Source: JACQCF01 sp043742785 (GTDB lineage: Bacteria > Omnitrophota > Gorgyraeia > Zapsychrales > Fredricksoniimonadaceae). Taken from it: a stretch of 24,021 nucleotides of DNA. Within the stretch, counting starts at the first letter, position 1; each line of letters starts with the position of its first letter. The translations under genes were made by a program, and so were the position numbers. This document shows positions 14,447 through 20,941 of the stretch, piece by piece. The stretch spans positions 1-24,021 of the forward strand of contig JAYTXU010000071.1 in the NCBI GenBank assembly GCA_043742785.1, in the 5' to 3' direction. The notes under the pieces are model-generated. The model did no database searches. It saw nothing but the letters and a program-made list of their open reading frames with translations, and had not been told where the DNA came from.

Positions 14447-15936
14447 TGAGAGCTACAACCATCCAACAATTTGATTTGTTAAGTGAAGGCAAGATATCGG
14501 TGCCCATGTCGGGGAAGTATTTTGACTGCATCAATCCTTCCAATGGAGAGGTGTTTGCTCGTGTGGCTGATGCGGATTCTGTTGATGCCGAGATTGCGGT
14601 CCAATCAGCACGCCTAGCCTTTGATCACGGCCGCTGGTCTAAGATGTCTATTGCTGAGCGTGGAAGTTATCTGCTTAAAATAGGGGCTGCGATTCGCCAG
14701 AATGCCAAAGAATTAGCCGAATTAGAAAGCGCCTCCACTGGGAAAACGATTAAGCATACAACCTTTATTGATGTTCCCACTGCCGCAGAGACCTTTGAAT
14801 ATTTTGGTGCTTTAGAAGAATTAGAAGGTGAAAGAATTAAAGTTTCATCTCCCCATATGTGTATTCTTGAGAGAGAACCTGTAGGGGTTGTTGTGGCTAA
14901 TATTTCCTGGAATTATCCGTTGATTATGGCGGCTTGGAAAATTGCTCCTATTTTAATGACTGGAAATACAGTTATTTTAAGACCTTCTTCGATGGCGTCT
15001 GCATCTGTGATGGCTTTAGCCAAGATTATGGCAGAGGCAGGGTTGCCTAAGGGAGTTTTAAATATTATTTCATCATTTGATACGCAGATTGCTCGTCAGT
15101 TAGTTGCATCAACCCAGGTGGATATGGTGACCTTTACAGGATCAACTAAGACAGGAAGCGAAGTGATGGAAGCGGCCGCGAAGAACGTGAAGAAATTAGT
15201 TTTAGAATTGGGGGGGAAGTCTCCCAATATTGTTTTTGCGGACTGCGATATGGATGCGGCGATTGGCGGATCACTATCTGCTATTTTTATGAATCAAGGA
15301 CAGATGTGTACGGCAGGGTCACGTCTTTTGGTGGAAGATAAAATTTATAAGGTGTTTGTAGAAAAATTAGTCGCACGTACTAAGCAATTGAAGATTGGTC
15401 CCGCCGATAGTTTTGAAACAGAATTTGGGCCTTTAGTCAGTGTGACGCATCGAGACAATGTTTTGAAGATGATTGATGATGCTATTAAAGCAGGGGCAAA
15501 GCTAGCCTGCGGTGGAAAAATTCCTGTAGGACAAAATTCTAAAGGGGCTTATTTGGAACCGACGATTTTTGTTGATGTTCGTAATAATAATTCTATTGCT
15601 CAAGAAGAAGTTTTTGGTCCAGTGCTTTGTGTCATTCCTTTTACTAATACAGAAGAAGCTATCCATATTGCTAATGATACTAAATATGGCTTAGCCGCCA
15701 TGGTTTGGAGTCGTGATTTAGAAAAAGCAAATCTTGTAGCTCGACGTCTTCGCTGCGGAACGGTTTGGATTAATACCTATGGATCTTTTCCTAATGAAAC
15801 ACCTTTTGGCGGGTATAAGCAAAGCGGATTTGGGCGGGAATTGGGGCGTGAGGGGATGTTAGAATTTACTCAATTAAAACATATTGCGATTGATCAGACG
15901 CCTGGCGGAAAATCTTTAGTGACATCCTGGTTCTGA
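14446..15936 (+). CDS. NAD(P)+-dependent aldehyde dehydrogenase
   Basis: Oxidises an aldehyde to the acid. It has the standard ALDH superfamily layout over 496 residues: NISWNYPLIMAAWKIAPILMTGNTVILRPS (cofactor and oxyanion-hole Asn), FTGSTKTG, LELGGKS with the general base Glu254, QGQMCTAGSR with the nucleophile Cys288, EVFGPVL, and the C-terminal PFGGYKQSGFGRE. It resembles the betaine/lactaldehyde-type branch. The 1-nt TAATG overlap with the aldolase gene makes the aldolase product its likely substrate: acetaldehyde if the route starts with 5'-deoxyadenosine, methylthioacetaldehyde if with methylthioadenosine. The substrate cannot be read from sequence alone. It is the last gene before an 83-nt AT-rich gap in which I see no convincing promoter or terminator. 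Confidence 0.9.
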   Translation: MRATTIQQFDLLSEGKISVPMSGKYFDCINPSNGEVFARVADADSVDAEIAVQSARLAFDHGRWSKMSIAERGSYLLKIGAAIRQNAKELAELESASTGKTIKHTTFIDVPTAAETFEYFGALEELEGERIKVSSPHMCILEREPVGVVVANISWNYPLIMAAWKIAPILMTGNTVILRPSSMASASVMALAKIMAEAGLPKGVLNIISSFDTQIARQLVASTQVDMVTFTGSTKTGSEVMEAAAKNVKKLVLELGGKSPNIVFADCDMDAAIGGSLSAIFMNQGQMCTAGSRLLVEDKIYKVFVEKLVARTKQLKIGPADSFETEFGPLVSVTHRDNVLKMIDDAIKAGAKLACGGKIPVGQNSKGAYLEPTIFVDVRNNNSIAQEEVFGPVLCVIPFTNTEEAIHIANDTKYGLAAMVWSRDLEKANLVARRLRCGTVWINTYGSFPNETPFGGYKQSGFGRELGREGMLEFTQLKHIAIDQTPGGKSLVTSWF

Positions 15937-16019
15937 CTAAGCAAATTTGAACAGGTAAGAATTTATTTAGTAACGCAGTTAATTAGAAAATTTAAAAAAA
16001 CAATAAATAGGAGATAAAA

Positions 16020-17504
16020 ATGATAAAAAAAGTTTTATTTCTAACCCCACCACTTAAAGCTTGGGATTCTCATGGTAATCATAAAGCTTGTAATCAAATG
16101 CACGCGCAGTTAGCTGCCTATCTTCGTGAGAGAAAATTAGTAGATGTTGTTGAGGCGTTGGATTGTCGTGCTTTAGATATGGATTGGGAAGGAATGATTC
16201 AATATGTTAAAAAGAGCAGTCCTGATATGGTTTTTGTTGGTGAACTTCTACATTCTACTTGCGGAGCTGCGGTTATTGGTTATTTTAATGATGGATTACG
16301 TATTATTAAAGAAGCTATGCCTACTGTGAAAACAGTGGCCGGTGGATTATGGTATTCCGGTGATTATGAACGCCAAATGCGTTTAAATCCAACTATTGAT
16401 TACATTATGATCGGTGAAGCAGAGCTGACCATGGAAGATTTAATTAAGAGCATGAATGGTATTGTTAAGGTGGAGGAGCGAGACATTCCAGGATTAGTTT
16501 TTCGTTCTAAAGATGGCACTATCATGGTGGGTCCTCATCGTGATTTGATTCCAGATTTAAATACTCTTCCCATGCCTGCCTATGATTTGTTTCCGATGGA
16601 TAAATATGTGGGGCACACTTATTGGAAGCCATTTGCGGAATTGATGACCTCTCGCGGCTGTCCTGGTAAATGTCATTTCTGTTATGAATGGGCTTTATAT
16701 GACAGTCGTACAGCAGCCAAAGATTTTACTACTTGGCGAGGGCTTAAGGGGAAGCGTATTGTTGATGAATTAGAAATCTTAGAAAAGCAATACGGCATTA
16801 AAACGATTGTTTTTCAGGACGATGCTTTTAACACTGATACTCAGGCTATGATTGAGTTTTGCGAAGAAAAACTTAAACGCGGCAATAAAATTGATTGGGT
16901 TTGTCTTGGTCGTGCGGATCAATGGATCAGTCAGCATGATATTTTGCCTTTGATGAAAAAAGCTGGATTGTTCTTAGCTTTGACTGGGGTTGAAGTAGAA
17001 GATGATATGACCTTAAGTAAAACTGGCAAAGGTGTGACTATTGCTCAAATAAAGAAGACGGTTCAGATTTTACGTGAGAATGATATTGGCAGCGTGGGCA
17101 CGGTTCTAATTGGCCTTAAAGAAGATACAGAGGCTAAAATCAAGGAACGTTTGCGCGTGGCTGATGAAATTGACGCTGATATTTTTGCGTTGGATTATAT
17201 GACGCCGGTTCCGAATTCTCCGGATTGGCGTTATGGAATAAAGAAGGGTTGGTTTGATCCTGATAAAATTGATTTAAAGACTTGGGATTTTCAGCATCCG
17301 GTTATTCCAACCGATCATTTGACGGTTGAAGAAGTTGGTCGTTTAGGCGCTTGGTGTATGCGTGAATATTATTCTAAACCGGAACGTATTCATCGCATTA
17401 TGGAAAGTAATTATGATATCAAGGTTAAATTGTGCGTGAGAGATTTCATGAATAATATTTCTAAATGGGAAGCTAATTCTCGCGTGGATTCGGTGGCAAA
17501 ATAA
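16020..17504 (+). CDS. Cobalamin-binding-domain radical SAM enzyme (BchE-like class)
   Basis: Contains a B12-binding-like N-terminal region (about 1-155: LFLTPPLKAWDSHGNH, PDMVFVGELLHSTCGA, VAGGLWYSGDYERQMR, DYIMIGEAELTMEDLIK). The radical SAM core has the cluster motif RGCPGKCHFCYEW, i.e. Cys214, Cys218 and Cys221. Later core blocks are FQDDAFNTD, DWVCLGRADQW and LTGVEVEDDMTLSKTGKG. The DxHxxG cobalamin ligand motif is not seen, as in several BchE-type members. It is 494 residues long with AGGAG before ATG 16020. Reactions in the class include C-methylation, ring closure and oxygen-independent cyclisation; which applies here is unknown. The following 87-residue PCP_red-like protein starts one base after its stop, suggesting a functional pair. 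It heads the KS/CLF/ACP gene run. Confidence 0.85.
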   Translation: MIKKVLFLTPPLKAWDSHGNHKACNQMHAQLAAYLRERKLVDVVEALDCRALDMDWEGMIQYVKKSSPDMVFVGELLHSTCGAAVIGYFNDGLRIIKEAMPTVKTVAGGLWYSGDYERQMRLNPTIDYIMIGEAELTMEDLIKSMNGIVKVEERDIPGLVFRSKDGTIMVGPHRDLIPDLNTLPMPAYDLFPMDKYVGHTYWKPFAELMTSRGCPGKCHFCYEWALYDSRTAAKDFTTWRGLKGKRIVDELEILEKQYGIKTIVFQDDAFNTDTQAMIEFCEEKLKRGNKIDWVCLGRADQWISQHDILPLMKKAGLFLALTGVEVEDDMTLSKTGKGVTIAQIKKTVQILRENDIGSVGTVLIGLKEDTEAKIKERLRVADEIDADIFALDYMTPVPNSPDWRYGIKKGWFDPDKIDLKTWDFQHPVIPTDHLTVEEVGRLGAWCMREYYSKPERIHRIMESNYDIKVKLCVRDFMNNISKWEANSRVDSVAK

Positions 17505-17505
17505 T

Positions 17506-17769
17506 ATGGTTAATGTGCAGACAACGATGCCGTGGGAAAAAACGGCGCATGATAAATACAACAAGATGCTACGTCTTATTCCGATGTTTCATCGGGGGAT
17601 TGCTAAAGAAGTTGTTAATAAAAAAGCTGAGCAGAATGCTCAGATGAGAAAAAGCAATCAAGTTGAGGAAATGGATATTGTCAGCGCTTTCTCGACGGAA
17701 GTGCCCAAGGCATTTTATTCGTTAATGATTCGTATTATGGATGAAGTTGGATTTGATTATAAAAAGTAG
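17506..17769 (+). CDS. PCP_red-domain small protein
   Basis: 87 residues, all helical. Its pattern matches the C-terminal helical domain of protochlorophyllide reductase subunit B and similar small proteins: W-x-x-x-A then LRLIPMFHRGIAKEVVNKKAEQ, NQVEEMDIVSAF and VPKAFYSLMIRIMDEVG. No nitrogenase-like catalytic domain is present, so this is a free-standing copy of the domain. It begins 1 nt after the BchE-like radical SAM gene. Stand-alone PCP_red proteins next to radical SAM genes suggest an accessory or substrate-presenting role, but this is not established. Family assignment is from pattern only. Confidence 0.68.
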   Translation: MVNVQTTMPWEKTAHDKYNKMLRLIPMFHRGIAKEVVNKKAEQNAQMRKSNQVEEMDIVSAFSTEVPKAFYSLMIRIMDEVGFDYKK

Positions 17770-17770
17770 A

Positions 17771-17814
17771 GGCGGTCCCCTGTGGCCGCCTAGGGCAGGC
17801 GCAGGGGCCTGCCC
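17771..17814. repeat. Two adjacent GC-rich hairpins
   Basis: GGCGG...CCGCC (17771-17790) is followed by GGGCAGGC-GCAGGG-GCCTGCCC (17793-17814), both flanked by TAGG.../CCCGTACA. The same outer frame TAGGG...CCCGTACA with a different stem occurs at 18821-18848. It fills the gap before the reductase gene. Confidence 0.8.
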
Positions 17815-17829
17815 GTACAGGAATTTAAT

Positions 17830-18852
17830 ATGAAAATCGCAGTGATCGGTGCAGGAGCTATTGGTTGTTGTGTCGCTGGTTTTCTAAAGAAGGCTGGCCT
17901 TGATGTTTGTTTAATTGGACGCAAGGATCAAGTTGATGTCATCAATAAACAGGGTCTAATCATTAAAGGCGTACGCGGTATTGAAACAATTCATGTATCT
18001 GCGGCTGTTAGAATGAGCGAGCCTTGTGATTTGGTTATCTTTGCTGTGAAGACACAGGACATGGAAGAGGCTTTTGCAACTAATAGTGATTTTCTAGATA
18101 CCGGTCTTGTGTTAACCAGTCAAAATGGTGTCCAGGCGGATAATCTTTTGAGTAGTCATTTTGAACGTGATCGTCAATTATCAAGTATCGTGATGTTTGG
18201 GGCAACCTATGTGAAACCTGGAGAAATTACCTTTAATTTTGAAGGGGATTGGATTTTAGGTCGTCCATTTTCACCGGTCGATCCCACAGCGCACAGAATC
18301 GCGGAAGCATTATCTAAAGCTTTTAAGGTGACCATTAGTACTGACATCACAGGAATGAAGTATTTAAAGCTTTTTGTGAATTTTAATAATTGTATTCCAG
18401 CTTTGATTGGAAAATCGATGCAGGAAGCTTTTGCAGATTTAGATTTGTGTCGTTTGAGTATTATGCTTTTAAAAGAAGGTTTAGGTATTATTCATGAAGC
18501 GAAGATTGAGTTAACATCCATGCCTGATTTTCCTAAAGAAAAAATATTTGGGCTTGTGAATATGCCGCTTGATCAGGCAGCAGGGATTATTAATAAAACT
18601 TTGACAGGTTTAAGTAAGGAACCTTTATATGGTTCTATTTTGCAAAGTATTATGCGCGGGAAAACGAGTGAAATAGATTTTATCAATGGGGAAGTGGTGC
18701 ATTTAGCCGGTAATATTAAAATGCCTGTTCCTTTGAATGATAAGATTGTGGATATGGTGCATGAGGTAGAACGTACGGGAAAATATTTTTCAATTCAAGA
18801 AGTTAAGAATATGTTTAACGTAGGGGTCGAGCATGCTCGACCCGTACAATAA
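17830..18852 (+). CDS. Ketopantoate reductase-like (ApbA/PanE family) oxidoreductase
   Basis: The NADPH-binding motif GAGAIG (residues 7-12) opens the protein (MKIAVIGAGAIGCCVAGFL). FAVKTQDMEEA, TSQNGVQADNLL and FGATYVKPGEI follow the family order. The C-terminal helical domain begins near KYLKLFVNFNNCIPALIG with the catalytic-type Lys, and IDFINGEVV is the usual closing motif. Its 340 residues are 30-40 longer than PanE, partly because the last ten (GVEHARPVQ and the stop region) come from a 20-bp palindromic repeat. The classic role is NADPH reduction of 2-ketopantoate in CoA synthesis. In this setting, with KS, ACP and cyclase genes, reduction of a keto intermediate in that pathway is as likely. 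Confidence 0.82.
   Translation: MKIAVIGAGAIGCCVAGFLKKAGLDVCLIGRKDQVDVINKQGLIIKGVRGIETIHVSAAVRMSEPCDLVIFAVKTQDMEEAFATNSDFLDTGLVLTSQNGVQADNLLSSHFERDRQLSSIVMFGATYVKPGEITFNFEGDWILGRPFSPVDPTAHRIAEALSKAFKVTISTDITGMKYLKLFVNFNNCIPALIGKSMQEAFADLDLCRLSIMLLKEGLGIIHEAKIELTSMPDFPKEKIFGLVNMPLDQAAGIINKTLTGLSKEPLYGSILQSIMRGKTSEIDFINGEVVHLAGNIKMPVPLNDKIVDMVHEVERTGKYFSIQEVKNMFNVGVEHARPVQ
18821..18848. repeat. Perfect 20-bp palindrome in TAGGG...CCCGTACA frame
   Basis: GGGTCGAGCATGCTCGACCC (18824-18843) is fully self-complementary and bounded by TAGG and GTACA, as in the 17771 copy. It supplies the C-terminus of the reductase (codes VEHARPV). Confidence 0.85.
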
Positions 18853-18862
18853 TGGAGGAAAT

Positions 18863-19330
18863 ATGGCCGGTAAAACAGCAGAATCTCTAGGATTTAAACG
18901 TACTTCTTGGATTCCTGAATATTGGAATGATACTCAAATTGAAATATTTAAAGGCATTGATGAGCATTGGGATTTATTGATAACTAAGAAGGTGGATGAA
19001 TTTATCAAATACATTCATCCAGACATGATTGGTTTTGGTCATGAAAGTCCGGTGCCTGTTGATTATGGCTGGCTCTTAAAATGGGTTGGTTTTTGGACTA
19101 AGAGTACATCTATTGCCATCGCTGAACTTCGTCCGACACAAATTAAGCTGCATGGAGATATTGCCATTGTTCAGTATTTAATTTTCACTGTTGAGGTTAA
19201 TGCCGAAGGCGGTAAGCGTGTCATTCGCCGCTATACCATGACATGGAAAAAAACAAATCAACCTGGCTTTCCAGCATGGCAGGTGATTGGAAGTCATAAC
19301 AATTTGATGGAAGAGACTTTGAAACATTAA
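18863..19330 (+). CDS. SnoaL/NTF2-like fold protein
   Basis: 155 residues with the cone-shaped NTF2/SnoaL pattern: a first helix IEIFKGIDEHWDLLITKKVDEFIKYIHPDMIGFGHESP, WLLKWVGFWTKSTSI, then beta strands IKLHGDIAIVQYLIFTVEV, VIRRYTMTWKK and WQVIGSHNNLM. Members include ketosteroid isomerases and SnoaL-type polyketide cyclases, but many are of unknown role and the catalytic acid is not secure here. ATG 18863 is preferred because GGAGG (18854-18858) is well placed; the upstream in-frame ATG 18833 lies in the repeat. Position between a reductase and a ketosynthase makes a ring-closing or isomerising step plausible. I can see the fold, not the reaction. Confidence 0.72.
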   Translation: MAGKTAESLGFKRTSWIPEYWNDTQIEIFKGIDEHWDLLITKKVDEFIKYIHPDMIGFGHESPVPVDYGWLLKWVGFWTKSTSIAIAELRPTQIKLHGDIAIVQYLIFTVEVNAEGGKRVIRRYTMTWKKTNQPGFPAWQVIGSHNNLMEETLKH

Positions 19331-19336
19331 AGCATA

Positions 19337-19431
19337 TGTCATTCCCGCGAAAGCGGGAATCCAAAATAAAATAAATTTTAAAATGGATCCCCGACCTGCC
19401 GGCAGGCAGGTTAAAGCATTCGGGGATGACA
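19337..19431. repeat. Paired-hairpin repeat element, copy 4
   Basis: Ends TGTCA/TGACA. Hairpin 1 is ATTCCCGC-GAAA-GCGGGAAT (identical to copy 1). Hairpin 2 is ATCCCCGA/TCGGGGAT, with a 16-bp version of the GC palindrome (19395-19410) in its loop. It begins 6 nt after a stop and ends 11 nt before the ketosynthase ATG. Confidence 0.92.
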
Positions 19432-19442
19432 AATGGAGAGAT

Positions 19443-20711
19443 ATGAATAAGAAAAGAAGAGTGGTAGTTACAGGGGTTGGTATTGTTGCTCCCAATGGGA
19501 TTGGCAATGATGCCTGTTTCTCGGCGATGATTAAGGGTGTGTCAGCGATTCGCCGGGTGACAGAGTTTGACGTGTCCATTTTTAATTCTCAAATAGCCGC
19601 ACAGGTTTCTGATTTTGACCCAATTGCTTTAGGATTAAGTTTTGAAGATGCTCTGCGTATGGATCGTTATGTGCAATTTGCTTGTGTTGCGGCCCGTATG
19701 GCGCTTGAAGATTCCAAGATTAATCTAAATGTGATCAATCGTCAACGGGCAGGAATTTCACTGGCGAATGCGATTTGTGGAACTAAGTACATGGAAGAAG
19801 AGTTTGCTCTTGTGACTGATAGTGGAACAAAACCTATTGATCCTAGAATTGTTCGTGGAGATTTGTATGATGCTTCCATGTTTAATACACCCTCCAGTGA
19901 GTTGGCAGCTAAGTATGGCTTTCATGGAGTGTGCAATACAATTTCAACAGGATGTACAGCAGGAACAGACTCGGTGGGTTTTGCTTTTGAAACAATTACC
20001 GATGGTGACTGTGATGTGATGATTTGCGGTTCTGCCGAAGCTCCTATTACGCCCATTACTTTTGGTGCCTTTGATACGGTGAGCGCCATGGCGATTTATA
20101 ACGGTCCTGATGCTAGAAAGGCAAGCCGTCCTTTTGATATGCAACGTAATGGTTTTGTTATTTCCGAAGGCGCTGGGATTTTAATCTGCGAAGAATTAGA
20201 GCATGCCAAGAAACGTGGGGCTCGTATTTATTGTGAGATTACAGGATTTGGAACAACTTGTAATGCCTATCACATGACCGATCTTCCTCCAGAAGGTGAT
20301 GCGATGGCTGAAAGTATTAATCTAACGATCGAAGATGCAGGGATTGATCCCACACAAATTGATTATATTAGTGCGCATGGTTCATCCACTAAGCAAAATG
20401 ATGTCTTTGAAACCAATGCGTATAAAATGTCTTTAGGTAAGCATGCTTATAATGTGCTAATTTCATCAGTGAAGTCGATGATTGGGCATCCGTTGGCAGG
20501 GGCTAACGGCATTGAGCTAGCTTTAAGTTCTTTAATGTTTGAGCGTAATATTCTGCCGCCAACGATCAATCAGGAGGAAAGGGATCCTCAATGCGATTTG
20601 AATTATATCCCAAATAAGGCTATAGAAAAACGGGTGGACTGTATTTTAAAGACCTCAAGTGGATTCTCAGGTATCCATTCTTCCATGGTGTTGCAGAGGT
20701 ATAAAGATTAA
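19443..20711 (+). CDS. Ketosynthase alpha-type (3-oxoacyl-ACP synthase II family), catalytically complete
   Basis: A FabF/KS-alpha condensing enzyme that elongates acyl chains on an ACP by decarboxylative Claisen condensation. All catalytic residues are visible: Cys171 in STGCTAGTDSVG, His312 in ISAHGSSTKQND, Lys344 and His349 in SVKSMIGHPLAGANG. Its 422 residues are normal. FDMQRNGFVISEGAG is the usual conserved block before the His. ATG 19443 (MNKKRRVVVTG) follows GGAGAG; the in-frame upstream stretch codes repeat DNA. It is the partner of the ketosynthase-like gene at 20941, with a small membrane-protein gene between. The catalytic/degenerate pair is the arrangement of type II polyketide or aryl-polyene-like systems rather than of ordinary fatty acid synthesis. 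Confidence 0.9.
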   Translation: MNKKRRVVVTGVGIVAPNGIGNDACFSAMIKGVSAIRRVTEFDVSIFNSQIAAQVSDFDPIALGLSFEDALRMDRYVQFACVAARMALEDSKINLNVINRQRAGISLANAICGTKYMEEEFALVTDSGTKPIDPRIVRGDLYDASMFNTPSSELAAKYGFHGVCNTISTGCTAGTDSVGFAFETITDGDCDVMICGSAEAPITPITFGAFDTVSAMAIYNGPDARKASRPFDMQRNGFVISEGAGILICEELEHAKKRGARIYCEITGFGTTCNAYHMTDLPPEGDAMAESINLTIEDAGIDPTQIDYISAHGSSTKQNDVFETNAYKMSLGKHAYNVLISSVKSMIGHPLAGANGIELALSSLMFERNILPPTINQEERDPQCDLNYIPNKAIEKRVDCILKTSSGFSGIHSSMVLQRYKD

Positions 20712-20941
20712 TGTTGAAGTTTTTTATAAGAATATCGTCTTCGTTTGCTCTTGGTTTATTTGTTTATTTATTCACATTGTGTAATCCTAAGGGTTCCGAA
20801 AGAAGTTTTTTGTTATTGTTTTCTAATCCAGATAAATTTTTCAAGACTTTTGATTCATATTCTATTCATTTCGAAATTGCATTTAGTATTATGTTTGGAC
20901 TTTTAGCTGGTTTGTCATTATTTATACTTTGGAGAGATTAA
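20711..20941 (+). CDS. Small two-helix membrane protein
   Basis: 76 residues with two predicted membrane helices (about 7-24, RISSSFALGLFVYLFTL, and 54-73, FEIAFSIMFGLLAGLSLFIL) joined by a soluble loop containing SNPDKFFKTFDSY. I do not recognise a family. TAATG overlaps at both ends, with the ketosynthase upstream and the second ketosynthase downstream, place it tightly in the operon and argue it is real. Its GC content looks lower than that of its neighbours. It may anchor the condensing complex to the membrane or relate to product export; that is speculation. Confidence 0.65.
   Translation: MLKFFIRISSSFALGLFVYLFTLCNPKGSERSFLLLFSNPDKFFKTFDSYSIHFEIAFSIMFGLLAGLSLFILWRD

Noticed and set aside
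15937..16019. Promoter before the radical SAM gene (TTGAAC at 15947)
   Set aside because: No acceptable -10 box at 16-18 nt; the region is simply AT-rich, so I do not call it.
16020..17504. Reading the radical SAM gene as a chlorophyll-pathway cyclase
   Set aside because: No other tetrapyrrole or photosynthesis genes are present; the similarity is to the class rather than to a defined BchE.
10864..19431. Possible CRISPR array from regularly recurring palindromes
   Set aside because: The copies are kilobases apart, sit at gene junctions and have no spacer-repeat periodicity.
19178..19579. Minus-strand open frame across the SnoaL-like/ketosynthase junction
   Set aside because: It runs through the paired-hairpin repeat; the plus-strand genes explain the region.
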